A DNA stretch of 64,000 bases from Pseudoclavibacter sp. AY1H1 (GTDB lineage Bacteria; Actinomycetota; Actinomycetes; Actinomycetales; Microbacteriaceae). Position numbers and translations under genes: made by a program. The stretch lies in assembly GCF_002931055.1 (NCBI RefSeq), contig NZ_PSXX01000009.1, forward strand, positions 62,001 through 126,000. Reading direction: 5' to 3'. The notes under the pieces were generated by a model. It worked only from the letters and a program-made list of their open reading frames with translations. It was not told the DNA's origin and ran no database searches. Shown here one piece after another: positions 54,690 through 62,887 of the stretch; position 1 is the stretch's first letter, and every line of letters begins with the position of its first letter.

Positions 54690-55274
54690 CTACCCGGCGA
54701 ACCACTCGGTCAGGACCCAGAGCAGCACCAGCGCTGCGACGACGATCGCGAACAACGGCGCCCCCGCCACGAGAACCTCACCGAAACTCGCCCCGCCTCG
54801 GTATCGGCGCCGCACGAGCACCGGGGAGAGCGGCTCGCTGACCAGCGTGACGCGGCACCCGGCCGAGCGGAGCGCATCCACGACCCCGAGACCATGCGGC
54901 GTGAACGCCGCGATCGTGTCGCCGCCGCCCCGCAGGATCACTCGCGCGGCAGATCCCGGTCCCATCCTCGTCGGAAGCAGCAGGCGCTCGACGACGACGA
55001 CCTCGTCGATGACGGCGAGCGGGATGACCCGCCCCCTGCGCCGAACGGCGTTGATCACGAGACCGGTCTTCTCGACCCTCGCTTCGACGAACCGGCCGAA
55101 GAGCACCCCGCCCACGGCGAACGCCACGGCCCCGAGGATCGCCAGGACCGCGCCGCCCACCGAGCCCTGCGCCCACGGCCCCGCGGCAGCCTCGACGAGC
55201 GCGAACCATGCGAGGCCGACGAGCAACGCAGCGGCGGCGACGACCAGAAACCATCGCCCAGCCCGTACCGACAT
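54690..55274 (-). CDS. Membrane protein with PH-like domain
   Basis: This 194-residue protein has two N-terminal membrane segments (about 7-30 and 37-58), a soluble beta-rich middle (KTGLVINAVRRRGRVIPLAV, then GPGSAARVILRGGGDTIAAF) typical of bacterial PH-like domains, and a C-terminal membrane segment. No function is known. It is divergent from the two-component genes at 55514. Confidence 0.75.
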   Translation of the reverse strand: MSVRAGRWFLVVAAAALLVGLAWFALVEAAAGPWAQGSVGGAVLAILGAVAFAVGGVLFGRFVEARVEKTGLVINAVRRRGRVIPLAVIDEVVVVERLLLPTRMGPGSAARVILRGGGDTIAAFTPHGLGVVDALRSAGCRVTLVSEPLSPVLVRRRYRGGASFGEVLVAGAPLFAIVVAALVLLWVLTEWFAG

Positions 55275-55513
55275 GCGGCCCCTCCGTTCTGCCCGCCGAG
55301 CGTGCCCCGAGTCGGGCTTCTCCGCCCCGCGCAGACGGCGGTCGGCCAGCCGCACGAGCAAGCCACCAGGGTAGCCCGCGCGCCACCGCAGGCGCCCGCC
55401 GTCGCGGTAGGCTTCGGGCACGCTCTCCCAGCGCGCAGCACCGCACCTCAGCGAGACCAGTGCTCGCCGAACGCACCGCTGCATCACTTGGCCTGAGCCG
55501 AGGTGCCCTCGAC

Positions 55514-57256
55514 GTGACCCGTTCCATCGATGCCCGAGCAGCACGCATCCCGCTTCGCGCGACGCGAGGCGATGCCCTGCGCCCGGCCCTCCTGCTCATC
55601 GCCGTGCTGGCGCTCGCCCTCGGCGGCGTGCAGCTCGCCGTCGGCGTGGATGCGCCCGTCCCGTTCTGGGTGCCGCTCGCCTTCACCGCCGTGTTCTTCG
55701 TCTGGACGGCCGCCGGCGTCATCGCGTGGTGGCAGCGCCCCCTGAGCATGGTCGGCGGCCTGCTGCTCGTCGGCGCGATCGCCATGTTCCTCGGCGGGGT
55801 CGGCAACCTGGGGCTCCCCGTGCTGGTGGAGCTGAGCACCATCTTCGCGACCCTCATCCTCGCCGTCACGGTGCACCTGCTGCACGCCTTCCCGTCCGGA
55901 CGTCTGCAGGGGCGCGTCTCCATCGCCACGGTCGCCGTCGGCTACGGCGTGACGCTCCTGCTGCAGATCCCGCTGTACGTGCTCCCGCCCGACACGCTCC
56001 CGCACCTCGTCGGAGTCTGGGTGCAGGCGTTTGTCGGCCTCGGCGTCATGGGGGTCACTGCGGCCCTCCTCATCCGCCGCCTCCGCTCGGCCGACCCGAA
56101 GAACCTGCGCGTCCTGCTCCCCCTGTACCTGTACGGCATCCTCGCGGTGCTGAGCATCCCCCTCTCCGCGAACGTGCTGCGCCTCCTCGGCGCGCCCGGC
56201 GAGGTGATCGGCTCCATCCAGCTGGTCGTCATCGCGGGCATCCCCATCGCCTTCCTCCTCGGCGTGCTCATCGGCGGTTACGCCCAGACCGTGGAGGCGG
56301 AGGTGCTCAGCGCCTGGCTCAGCCTGGCCGGCTCCGCGCGAACCGTCGTCGGGGCGGCGCTCGCCCGCTCGCTCGGCGACGACTCGCTGCGGGTCGCGTA
56401 CTGGGCAGAGAACCGGCAGGTGTTCGTCGACGAAGCGGGCCTCGACGTGGAGGTCCGCGCCCAGTCGACACCACGTCAGTGGCAGGAGGTGCACGTCGAG
56501 TCCCGACTGGTCGGCGCCATCACCTACGACGAGCGGATGATCGCAGACCCGGAAACCGTGAGCCGAGCCGGTCGTGTGCTCGCCATCGCGCTCGACCGCG
56601 AGCGCCTCACCGCCGCGCTCCTCGCGAGCAACGATGCGCTGCAGCAATCAAGACTCCGCATCGTGGAGACCGCCGACCGCGAGCGCAACCGCATCGCCCG
56701 CGACCTCCACGACGGCCTGCAGGTGCAGCTCGTGCTGCTCGCGCTCGAGGCCCAGCAGATCGCGAACTCCGGTGACGCGCATCCGTCGACGGTGACAGAG
56801 GCGACCGCGCTCAGGCACCGCATCGACACGGCAGCCGCCGACCTCCGCCGCCTCGTGCACGCGGTGCTGCCGTCGGCGCTCGTCGAGCGCGGGCTGACGG
56901 CGGCCGCCGAAGACCTCGTCGATCGCCTCGAGATCCCCGCGAGCCTCGTCAGCGACGCCGACGACAGCACATTGGCCCCCGCGACGTCGCAGTCGGCGTA
57001 CCTCATCATGGCCGAGGCCCTCACGAACGCCGTCAAGCACTCAGACGCGCGCACCGTGAACGTGCGCATCGCGCAGCGAGGCGCGCTGCTCAGCGTGACC
57101 GTGAAAGACGACGGCCGTGGCGGGGCACGGGTCGAAGATGGCACCGGGTTGAAGGGGCTCGTCGACCGGATCGACACCCTCGGCGGCTCCTTCGAGCTCG
57201 TCTCGCCCCTCGGATCGGGAACGGAAGTACGGGTGGAGCTGCCATGCGGGTCGTGA
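55514..57256 (+). CDS. NarL-type sensor histidine kinase
   Basis: This 580-residue kinase has about eight hydrophobic segments in the first 270 residues, a GAF-like cytoplasmic part, and a HisKA_3 domain with RERNRIARDLHDGLQVQLVL (His399), followed by an ATPase domain (EALTNAVKHSD, DDGRGGARVEDGTGLKGL). The GTG at 55514 is the likely start since the frame upstream loses coding character. It overlaps the response regulator by 13 bases. The signal is unknown. Confidence 0.9.
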   Translation: MTRSIDARAARIPLRATRGDALRPALLLIAVLALALGGVQLAVGVDAPVPFWVPLAFTAVFFVWTAAGVIAWWQRPLSMVGGLLLVGAIAMFLGGVGNLGLPVLVELSTIFATLILAVTVHLLHAFPSGRLQGRVSIATVAVGYGVTLLLQIPLYVLPPDTLPHLVGVWVQAFVGLGVMGVTAALLIRRLRSADPKNLRVLLPLYLYGILAVLSIPLSANVLRLLGAPGEVIGSIQLVVIAGIPIAFLLGVLIGGYAQTVEAEVLSAWLSLAGSARTVVGAALARSLGDDSLRVAYWAENRQVFVDEAGLDVEVRAQSTPRQWQEVHVESRLVGAITYDERMIADPETVSRAGRVLAIALDRERLTAALLASNDALQQSRLRIVETADRERNRIARDLHDGLQVQLVLLALEAQQIANSGDAHPSTVTEATALRHRIDTAAADLRRLVHAVLPSALVERGLTAAAEDLVDRLEIPASLVSDADDSTLAPATSQSAYLIMAEALTNAVKHSDARTVNVRIAQRGALLSVTVKDDGRGGARVEDGTGLKGLVDRIDTLGGSFELVSPLGSGTEVRVELPCGS

Positions 57257-57921
57257 TCGGCGAAGACGAAGCGCTGCTGCGCGAGGGGCTCAGGCATGTC
57301 CTCAGCAACGACGGCTTCGAGGTGGTCGCTGCGGTCGGCACCGCCGTCGAGCTCGAGGTCGAGGTCGCGCGGCTCGCGCCCGACCTCGTGATCACCGACA
57401 TCCGGATGCCCCCGACCTTCACCGACGAGGGACTCGTCGCTGCCCTCCGCATCCGGCAGGCGCATCCCGAGGCCGCCGTGGTCGTGCTGTCACAGCACGT
57501 GCAGCGGCGCTACGCGAGCGAGCTCATCGGGCAACGCGACGGTGGCGTCGGCTACCTGCTCAAGCAGCGCATCGCCGACGTTCGGGCCTTCACCGCCGAT
57601 CTGCGCCACGTGCAGGCGGGCGGCACCGTGCTCGACCCCGACGTCGTGGCCGTGCTCCTCGCGCGGGCGACGAAGATCAGCGGGCCCGTCGGGGAGCTCA
57701 CGCCCCGACAGCTCGACGTGCTCGGGCTCATGGCCGAAGGCCGCAGCAACAGCTACATCGCCGCGCGGCTCGGTTCCTCCGAGAAGGCCGTCGTGCACCA
57801 CACCTCCAACATCTACGACGCCTTCGACCTGCCCGTCGCTGCCGACGACCACCGCCGAGTGCTCGCGGTCGTCCGCTACCTCGCGGCCGCCGGAGACGTG
57901 GATGCCGGCGGCGGGCGCTGA
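57244..57921 (+). CDS. NarL/LuxR-family response regulator
   Basis: This 225-residue protein has receiver residues IGEDEALLREG, LVITDIRMPP (Asp52) and YLLKQR near 105, then a LuxR-type helix-turn-helix (ELTPRQLDVLGLMAEGRSNS, IAARLGSSEKAVVHHTSNI). It is co-transcribed with the upstream kinase. Targets are unknown; the following ECF sigma factor operon begins 90 bases downstream. Confidence 0.93.
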   Translation: MRVVIGEDEALLREGLRHVLSNDGFEVVAAVGTAVELEVEVARLAPDLVITDIRMPPTFTDEGLVAALRIRQAHPEAAVVVLSQHVQRRYASELIGQRDGGVGYLLKQRIADVRAFTADLRHVQAGGTVLDPDVVAVLLARATKISGPVGELTPRQLDVLGLMAEGRSNSYIAARLGSSEKAVVHHTSNIYDAFDLPVAADDHRRVLAVVRYLAAAGDVDAGGGR

Positions 57922-58010
57922 GGCTCACCCGCGGGTGCCACGCGAAACGCCGACGGGCATTCTGGAACCACGATTTGTAACACTCGCCCGTTTCTGGGCA
58001 TGTAGGTGAT

Positions 58011-58571
58011 GTGAGCCCGAACAGACTCGAACCCAGCCGCGCGGAGCGCTTCTCGGCGCTGTACGACGACGCGTACGTCGACGTGCTGCGCTTCGTCACC
58101 CGCCGCACCAGCCACGAGGCGGCCGAGGACGTCGCCCACGAGGTGTTCCTGACCGCGTGGCGGCGCTTCGACACGGTGCCGACCGTCCGGGACGAGGCTC
58201 GCGCCTGGCTGCTCGGCACGGCTCGCAACTGCCTGCTCCGCGAATGGCGAGAGCACGGGAAGCGCGACGCGCTCGGCGTGCGCATCGCGGACGCCGAGCA
58301 GGCCCGGACGCCGGACCTCGAATCGCTGGCCGCCGATGTGCGCCTCGACCTCTCCGCCGCCTGGAAGCGGCTCGACCCGAGCCACCAGGAGGTGCTCTCC
58401 CTCGCGATCTGGGAGCAGCTCCCCTCCGCACTCGCCGGATCGGTGCTCGGCATCAGCGCGCAGAGCTACCGCGTTCGCCTCCACCGGGCGCGCGCCGCGC
58501 TCCGGGAGCACCTCGAGCGCGCCACACCACCACGCACCAGCCCCTCGACCGTGACGGAGCAGCAGGCATGA
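58011..58571 (+). CDS. ECF RNA polymerase sigma factor
   Basis: This 186-residue sigma factor has region 2 (DVLRFVTRRTSHEAAEDVAH, EVFLTAWRRFD) and region 4 (LDPSHQEVLSLAIWEQLPSA, QSYRVRLHRARAAL). The GTG at 58011 overlaps nothing upstream; a GTAACA element at 57976-57981, about 16 bases before another promoter-like block, could be an autoregulatory ECF -35 box, but this is a guess. Its stop overlaps the ATG of the membrane partner (ATGA), the usual sigma/anti-sigma arrangement. Confidence 0.9.
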   Translation: MSPNRLEPSRAERFSALYDDAYVDVLRFVTRRTSHEAAEDVAHEVFLTAWRRFDTVPTVRDEARAWLLGTARNCLLREWREHGKRDALGVRIADAEQARTPDLESLAADVRLDLSAAWKRLDPSHQEVLSLAIWEQLPSALAGSVLGISAQSYRVRLHRARAALREHLERATPPRTSPSTVTEQQA

Positions 58572-59533
58572 ACGTCGACGACGAAACCCTCAAGCGCCTG
58601 CGCGCACTCGATGTCGCGCCGCGCACATCTCTCACCGACGCCCAACGGGAGGTGGCCGCGGCCAGGAAGGCGAGCATCCTCGCAACCGACCCGACCGATC
58701 GCGAGGGCGCGGCCGCAGGTGCATGTGCAGCTGGCGCTGGCGCACTCCAGGCACCCTCGCGGCGATCCCGCAGGAGCCGCACTCGACGGCGCCTCGCGTG
58801 GGGCATCGGCATCGTCGCAGTGACGGGCGCAGCCGTGGCGGCACTCGTCGTCGCCGCGACCACCTACCTCGGCAACCCGGCCCCCGTCGTCGGCACCACC
58901 CCCATCGCCACTACTTCACCGTCACCGCTCGAGGCATCAGCACAGCCGCGGCTCACCGAGGCCGAGGCCATCGCCGGGTGCGTCGACGCATGGCGCCCCG
59001 ATCCGGACGTCCAGTCGACGGAACAGTACGAGAGCTTCTACGTGAACGACAAGTCGATCACGAACGTCGTCGACGGCGAATGGCAGATCACCCTCGTGCC
59101 GACGCAGCAGATCGAAGCGGAGTGGAACCTCTACTGCACGTCGTCCGACGACCTCGTGATCATCTACACCAATGGCTACGACGATTGGCCGACGATCGAC
59201 GAGACACAGACCACAACGATCGGCGAGACCGTGCTCCTCGCCGCCAGCGAAGCACCTGAGACGATCATGGAGGCACGAATCGGCGGAACGCTCGGGCTCA
59301 ACGAGGGCGGCTGCTGGGTCGTGATCGAGAACGACTACGAGACCCTGTTGCAGTTCCCCTTCGGTTCCACACTGACGCAGGACGGCCGCGGAGTGGACGT
59401 TCCCGGCGTTGGCATTGTCGGCGAGGGCGACACCATCGGCGGCAGCGGCGGCATCGATTCCGCCCCTCCCGAGACACCCGCGATCTGCGGGGGTCCCGCA
59501 CAACCCATGGCGTTCTGGCAGGCAGCCTCGTGA
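58568..59533 (+). CDS. Membrane-anchored protein coupled to the sigma factor (possible anti-sigma)
   Basis: This 321-residue protein has an N-terminal cytoplasmic part (about 1-78, with LKRLRALDVAPRTSLTDAQR), one membrane segment (about 79-100, GIGIVAVTGAAVAALVVAAT) and an extracytoplasmic domain of about 220 residues. The position and topology fit an anti-sigma factor, although no zinc-binding anti-sigma motif is visible in the N-terminal part. It is coupled to both neighbours. Confidence 0.75.
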   Translation: MNVDDETLKRLRALDVAPRTSLTDAQREVAAARKASILATDPTDREGAAAGACAAGAGALQAPSRRSRRSRTRRRLAWGIGIVAVTGAAVAALVVAATTYLGNPAPVVGTTPIATTSPSPLEASAQPRLTEAEAIAGCVDAWRPDPDVQSTEQYESFYVNDKSITNVVDGEWQITLVPTQQIEAEWNLYCTSSDDLVIIYTNGYDDWPTIDETQTTTIGETVLLAASEAPETIMEARIGGTLGLNEGGCWVVIENDYETLLQFPFGSTLTQDGRGVDVPGVGIVGEGDTIGGSGGIDSAPPETPAICGGPAQPMAFWQAAS

Positions 59534-59967
59534 ACCAGCCACTCGGAGACCGCGGGCTCGCACCCGAGCCGACGGGCCAGCGCCCCGCCGCCAGGAAGGC
59601 ACCGACCACAGCTCGCGCCCTGTTCTGGACGTTCTTCGGCCTCGGGTTCGTCGCGATGATCCTCGCCTGGAACGGGTACGCGCTTGCCCAGTTCGAAGCA
59701 CAGACGGAGCAGCCGAAGGCCCTGGCAGCCAACACGACGATGGCGGGGTTCGCAGAGCTGACGGGCGGCGTCCCGCTTGTGCTCGCTCACCTCGTAGGGG
59801 CGGGACTGCTCCTCCCGTTCGGCTGGCGCGCATGGCGGTGGAAAGGACTCGCGATCGGAGCGGCCTCCGTGGTGGCGGCCAGCGTCGTCGGCATCCTCTC
59901 GGGTCAGCTGCTCTGGGAAGGCGAGCTCTTCGAGCTGGGCATCACCAACACCTCGTACCAGCCGTAA
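59530..59967 (+). CDS. Small membrane protein of the sigma-factor operon
   Basis: This 145-residue protein has three hydrophobic segments at about residues 32-52, 78-98 and 106-125. The GTG start overlaps the upstream stop (GTGA). No family is recognised. It is the third gene of the ECF operon and is probably expressed with it. Confidence 0.72.
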   Translation: MNQPLGDRGLAPEPTGQRPAARKAPTTARALFWTFFGLGFVAMILAWNGYALAQFEAQTEQPKALAANTTMAGFAELTGGVPLVLAHLVGAGLLLPFGWRAWRWKGLAIGAASVVAASVVGILSGQLLWEGELFELGITNTSYQP

Positions 59968-59972
59968 GCCGG

Positions 59973-61199
59973 TCAGCTCGCGACGGGCGAGCTGTAGAGG
60001 GTGCCGATGAGCTGCTTCGCGATCTCGGTGGCGGGCCCTTGACCGTTCGCGGCCGGGGCGAGGTTCGCCCAGACGACGAGCGTCACGTCGGCGACCGGGT
60101 CGTAGCCCATGAAGGAGTTGAAGCCGGGGAGCTCGCCCGTGTGGCCGTAGAACTGCCCGAAGTGGGCGATGTTGTAACCGTAGGACGGGTCAGCCGGGTT
60201 CTTCGTCGTGGGCTGGAAGCTGTCCATGCGCGCCTGCTGCATGTCCGGTTCCAGGATGTCGCCGCTCTTCCCGCCGAGCGCCTCCACCCAGTCGGCGAGG
60301 TCGCCCGCGGTGGAGATGCCGGAACCGGCCGACCACGCCCACGACGGGTTGTCGAGGGTGCCGTCGTTGGGCGTGAACGTGCCCTCCTCGACCTGCTTCA
60401 TGAGGTCCGGCGGCAGCTTCGACGAGCCGATCGTGTTGACGTTGGTCCACCAGAAGTAGCCGTCGGAGTGCGGCGATGGGATACTGCTGTCCCCGATCTC
60501 GGGGAACGACGTCTCGTCGAGGCCGAGCGGCGTGAAGATCCGCTCGTCGTAGATCTCGGCGAGCGGCTTCCCGTCGAGGTCCTCGGCGATGAGCCCGAGG
60601 AGGATCGTGTTGGTGTTCGAGTAGTGGTAGTCGGTGCCCGGCTCGAAGTCGACCGGAAGAGGAAGCGCCATCTTGATGAGCTCCTCCGGCTCCCACACGC
60701 GGTCCGGGTCCTCATCCAGTGCCGTGTTGAGCTCGAGCGTCTCCGTGTAGTTGGCGAGCCCGCTGCGCATGAGCAGCATCTGCTCGATCGTGATGTTGTC
60801 GCCGTTCGGCACGTCGGGCCGGTACTTCGACACGGGGTCCGCGAGCGCGATCTTGCCCTCCTCCACAAGCTGCAGGATGACGGTGCCCGTCCACGTCTTC
60901 GTGTTGGAGCCGATGCGGATGTGGTCGTCGACCGAGACGGGAGTGCTGCCGCCGGGGCTCGTCACCCCGTAGGTCGCCGTGAACTCCCCCTCTGGCGTGC
61001 GCAGCAGCATCACGGCACCCGGCTGGCCGAGCTCCTCCGCGGTCTCCTCGAAGATCGCAGTCACGGCCGCTTCGTCGAACGGCTTCAGCGTGGATGTCGG
61101 TGCCTCGGTCTCCGCGGCCTGCGCCGTGCAGGAGACGAGGGCCAGGGCGGCGACCATGGCGGTCGCCGTGTACGTCGTTCTCTTCGCGATCGTGGACAT
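59973..61199 (-). CDS. Serine hydrolase lipoprotein (class C beta-lactamase / D-Ala peptidase family)
   Basis: This 408-residue lipoprotein has a signal with lipobox LVSC near residue 24. The serine beta-lactamase fold motifs are GSNTKTWTG (SxxK), YHYSNTN (YxN) and YGHTGELPG (HTG). Such proteins are D-alanyl-D-alanine carboxypeptidases or esterases rather than true beta-lactamases in most actinobacteria. ATG 61199 has GAGGAGA upstream. It is the last of three adjacent serine-peptidase genes on this strand. Confidence 0.88.
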   Translation of the reverse strand: MSTIAKRTTYTATAMVAALALVSCTAQAAETEAPTSTLKPFDEAAVTAIFEETAEELGQPGAVMLLRTPEGEFTATYGVTSPGGSTPVSVDDHIRIGSNTKTWTGTVILQLVEEGKIALADPVSKYRPDVPNGDNITIEQMLLMRSGLANYTETLELNTALDEDPDRVWEPEELIKMALPLPVDFEPGTDYHYSNTNTILLGLIAEDLDGKPLAEIYDERIFTPLGLDETSFPEIGDSSIPSPHSDGYFWWTNVNTIGSSKLPPDLMKQVEEGTFTPNDGTLDNPSWAWSAGSGISTAGDLADWVEALGGKSGDILEPDMQQARMDSFQPTTKNPADPSYGYNIAHFGQFYGHTGELPGFNSFMGYDPVADVTLVVWANLAPAANGQGPATEIAKQLIGTLYSSPVAS

Positions 61200-61243
61200 G
61201 TGCTGTCTCCTCATGGATTGCGTGCGAACTCGGGGATGCTCGG

Positions 61244-62887
61244 TCAGTACGCCTGCTGGATGATCGCCGCGACCTTGCCGACGTCATCGTTCGCTTCGAA
61301 GACCCCGGGCATGCCCTCGTAGAAGCCCTGGTTCACGATGATCGTGAAGGCCAGGTTGCGGCCGGACTCGGTGACCATGACGCCGCCGAGGGTCTTGGTG
61401 CCGAGCCGGAGCCTGCCGTTGAACGCGTCGGCGCTCGCGAGGGTTCCCGTCTTCGCGAAGACCTTCCCCGCGGCGGGACTGTCCTTCTGCACGTCGGCGA
61501 GCGACCCGTCGACGCCGAGGATCGGCATCGTGTCGCGCCACCGCTCGGCGTCGGGACGCTCCGCCATGAGGCTCTGGATCTGCACCGCGTTCTTCGGGGT
61601 GATGTAGTTGCCTTCGAGCCCGGAGCCGTCGACGAGGGAGGCGCCCGTCGTGTCGAGGCCTGCCTCGGCCCAGATGGCTTGCGCGACCCGCATGCCGTCC
61701 TTATTGCAGTCGGTCTTGCCCGCGTCGACCGCGAGGCGGCAGACGAGGGTCTGCGCGCCACGGTTGTAGCTGACCTTCATGACGTAGGTGATCTCCTCGG
61801 CGAGCGGCAGCGACTCGAGCTCCGCGACCGCGGGGAGCGCCTCGACGGCGTCCCAGTTCGGGAGGGCCGACTTCGCGTTCTCCGCGAAGGGGTCGGCGCT
61901 GACAGTGACCCCCGCGCGCTCCAGGGCTTCGATGAACGCCGTGCGGGCGAAGGTCGACGGGTCGTCGAACTCGAACACCCGTAGCACGGGGGCGGCGTCC
62001 GCGGCGATCGTGCCGGTCACGACGATCGTGTTCGGATCGCTCGCAGACAGCTCGGGTGCCTCGACCTTGTACTCCTCACCCGCTGGCACCGTCTCCACCT
62101 GGAGGTCGAGCGCCCACTTTCCGACGGCGGGTGTAAGCGCAGCGGTTGCCGGCGAGCCCGCCTCCCCCGGCGTGACGAGCACGTCGAGGAGGTTCTGGTT
62201 GATGACGATGGGGGTGATCGGCTGCTCGGCGAGCGTGCCCTGGAACAGGCGGTCGTCGATGATCACGTCACCGCTGACGGTCGTGATCCCGGACGCCTTC
62301 ACCTGCGCGGCCAGCTCGTCGAGGCCCGTGAGGGGATCCTCGGGCGTGAGCGTCGCCCCCGGCAGGGGGTTCGCGTCGTTGTGGTCGAGGTTCGCGAAGC
62401 TGACGCTGCCGTCGTCCTTCGTGCGTCCGCCCATCGTCAGATCCCCCTGCCCGACCAGCACAAGATCACCGTCGAGCGTTCCCGCCGTGACCTCGCCCGA
62501 CTGCTTCACGGGCGTCACAACCGTGTGGTCCGGCCCCCACTTCACCCACGCAGCGCCAGCGCTGTACGTCTTCACGAAGGAGCCCGGCTCGGCGAGCTTC
62601 TCGCCGTCCAAGTCGACGAGCACCTCGCCCGTGTCCAGATCCTCGACCGCGATCGACCAGCGGCCGCTCGCGAACTGCGGCTGATTCATGACCTCGAGTG
62701 CCGCATCCGGAAGCCCCGGGACGGACACGAGCGTCGTCCCGTCCCACACCGGGACGTCCGCATCGTTCGCGTCGGCCGCGACGCACCCCGTGAGCAGCAG
62801 CATCGCGACGGCCCCCGCCGTCAGGACGCGGGCGCCGCGGCCGAACCCTGCTCCGCGTGCTCGCCCGGCAACACCGTCGGCGATCAC
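61244..62887 (-). CDS. dacB: D-alanyl-D-alanine carboxypeptidase/endopeptidase, PBP4-type lipoprotein
   Basis: This 547-residue protein belongs to peptidase family S13. A lipobox (LLLTGC) puts the lipidated cysteine at residue 35. The active-site motifs are GSFVKTYS (SxxK), KVSYNRG (SxN) and AKTGTLAS (KTG). It cuts D-Ala-D-Ala and peptide cross-links in the wall. The SxxK has Phe-Val rather than the common Thr-Thr. Its ATG overlaps the stop of the upstream serine hydrolase. Confidence 0.9.
   Translation of the reverse strand: MIADGVAGRARGAGFGRGARVLTAGAVAMLLLTGCVAADANDADVPVWDGTTLVSVPGLPDAALEVMNQPQFASGRWSIAVEDLDTGEVLVDLDGEKLAEPGSFVKTYSAGAAWVKWGPDHTVVTPVKQSGEVTAGTLDGDLVLVGQGDLTMGGRTKDDGSVSFANLDHNDANPLPGATLTPEDPLTGLDELAAQVKASGITTVSGDVIIDDRLFQGTLAEQPITPIVINQNLLDVLVTPGEAGSPATAALTPAVGKWALDLQVETVPAGEEYKVEAPELSASDPNTIVVTGTIAADAAPVLRVFEFDDPSTFARTAFIEALERAGVTVSADPFAENAKSALPNWDAVEALPAVAELESLPLAEEITYVMKVSYNRGAQTLVCRLAVDAGKTDCNKDGMRVAQAIWAEAGLDTTGASLVDGSGLEGNYITPKNAVQIQSLMAERPDAERWRDTMPILGVDGSLADVQKDSPAAGKVFAKTGTLASADAFNGRLRLGTKTLGGVMVTESGRNLAFTIIVNQGFYEGMPGVFEANDDVGKVAAIIQQAY

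Noticed and set aside
57960-58010. GGAAC...CGTT promoter of the ECF sigma factor
   Set aside because: Both halves are present but about 20 bases apart, longer than the usual 16-17, so it was not called; the GTAACA alternative is only mentioned.
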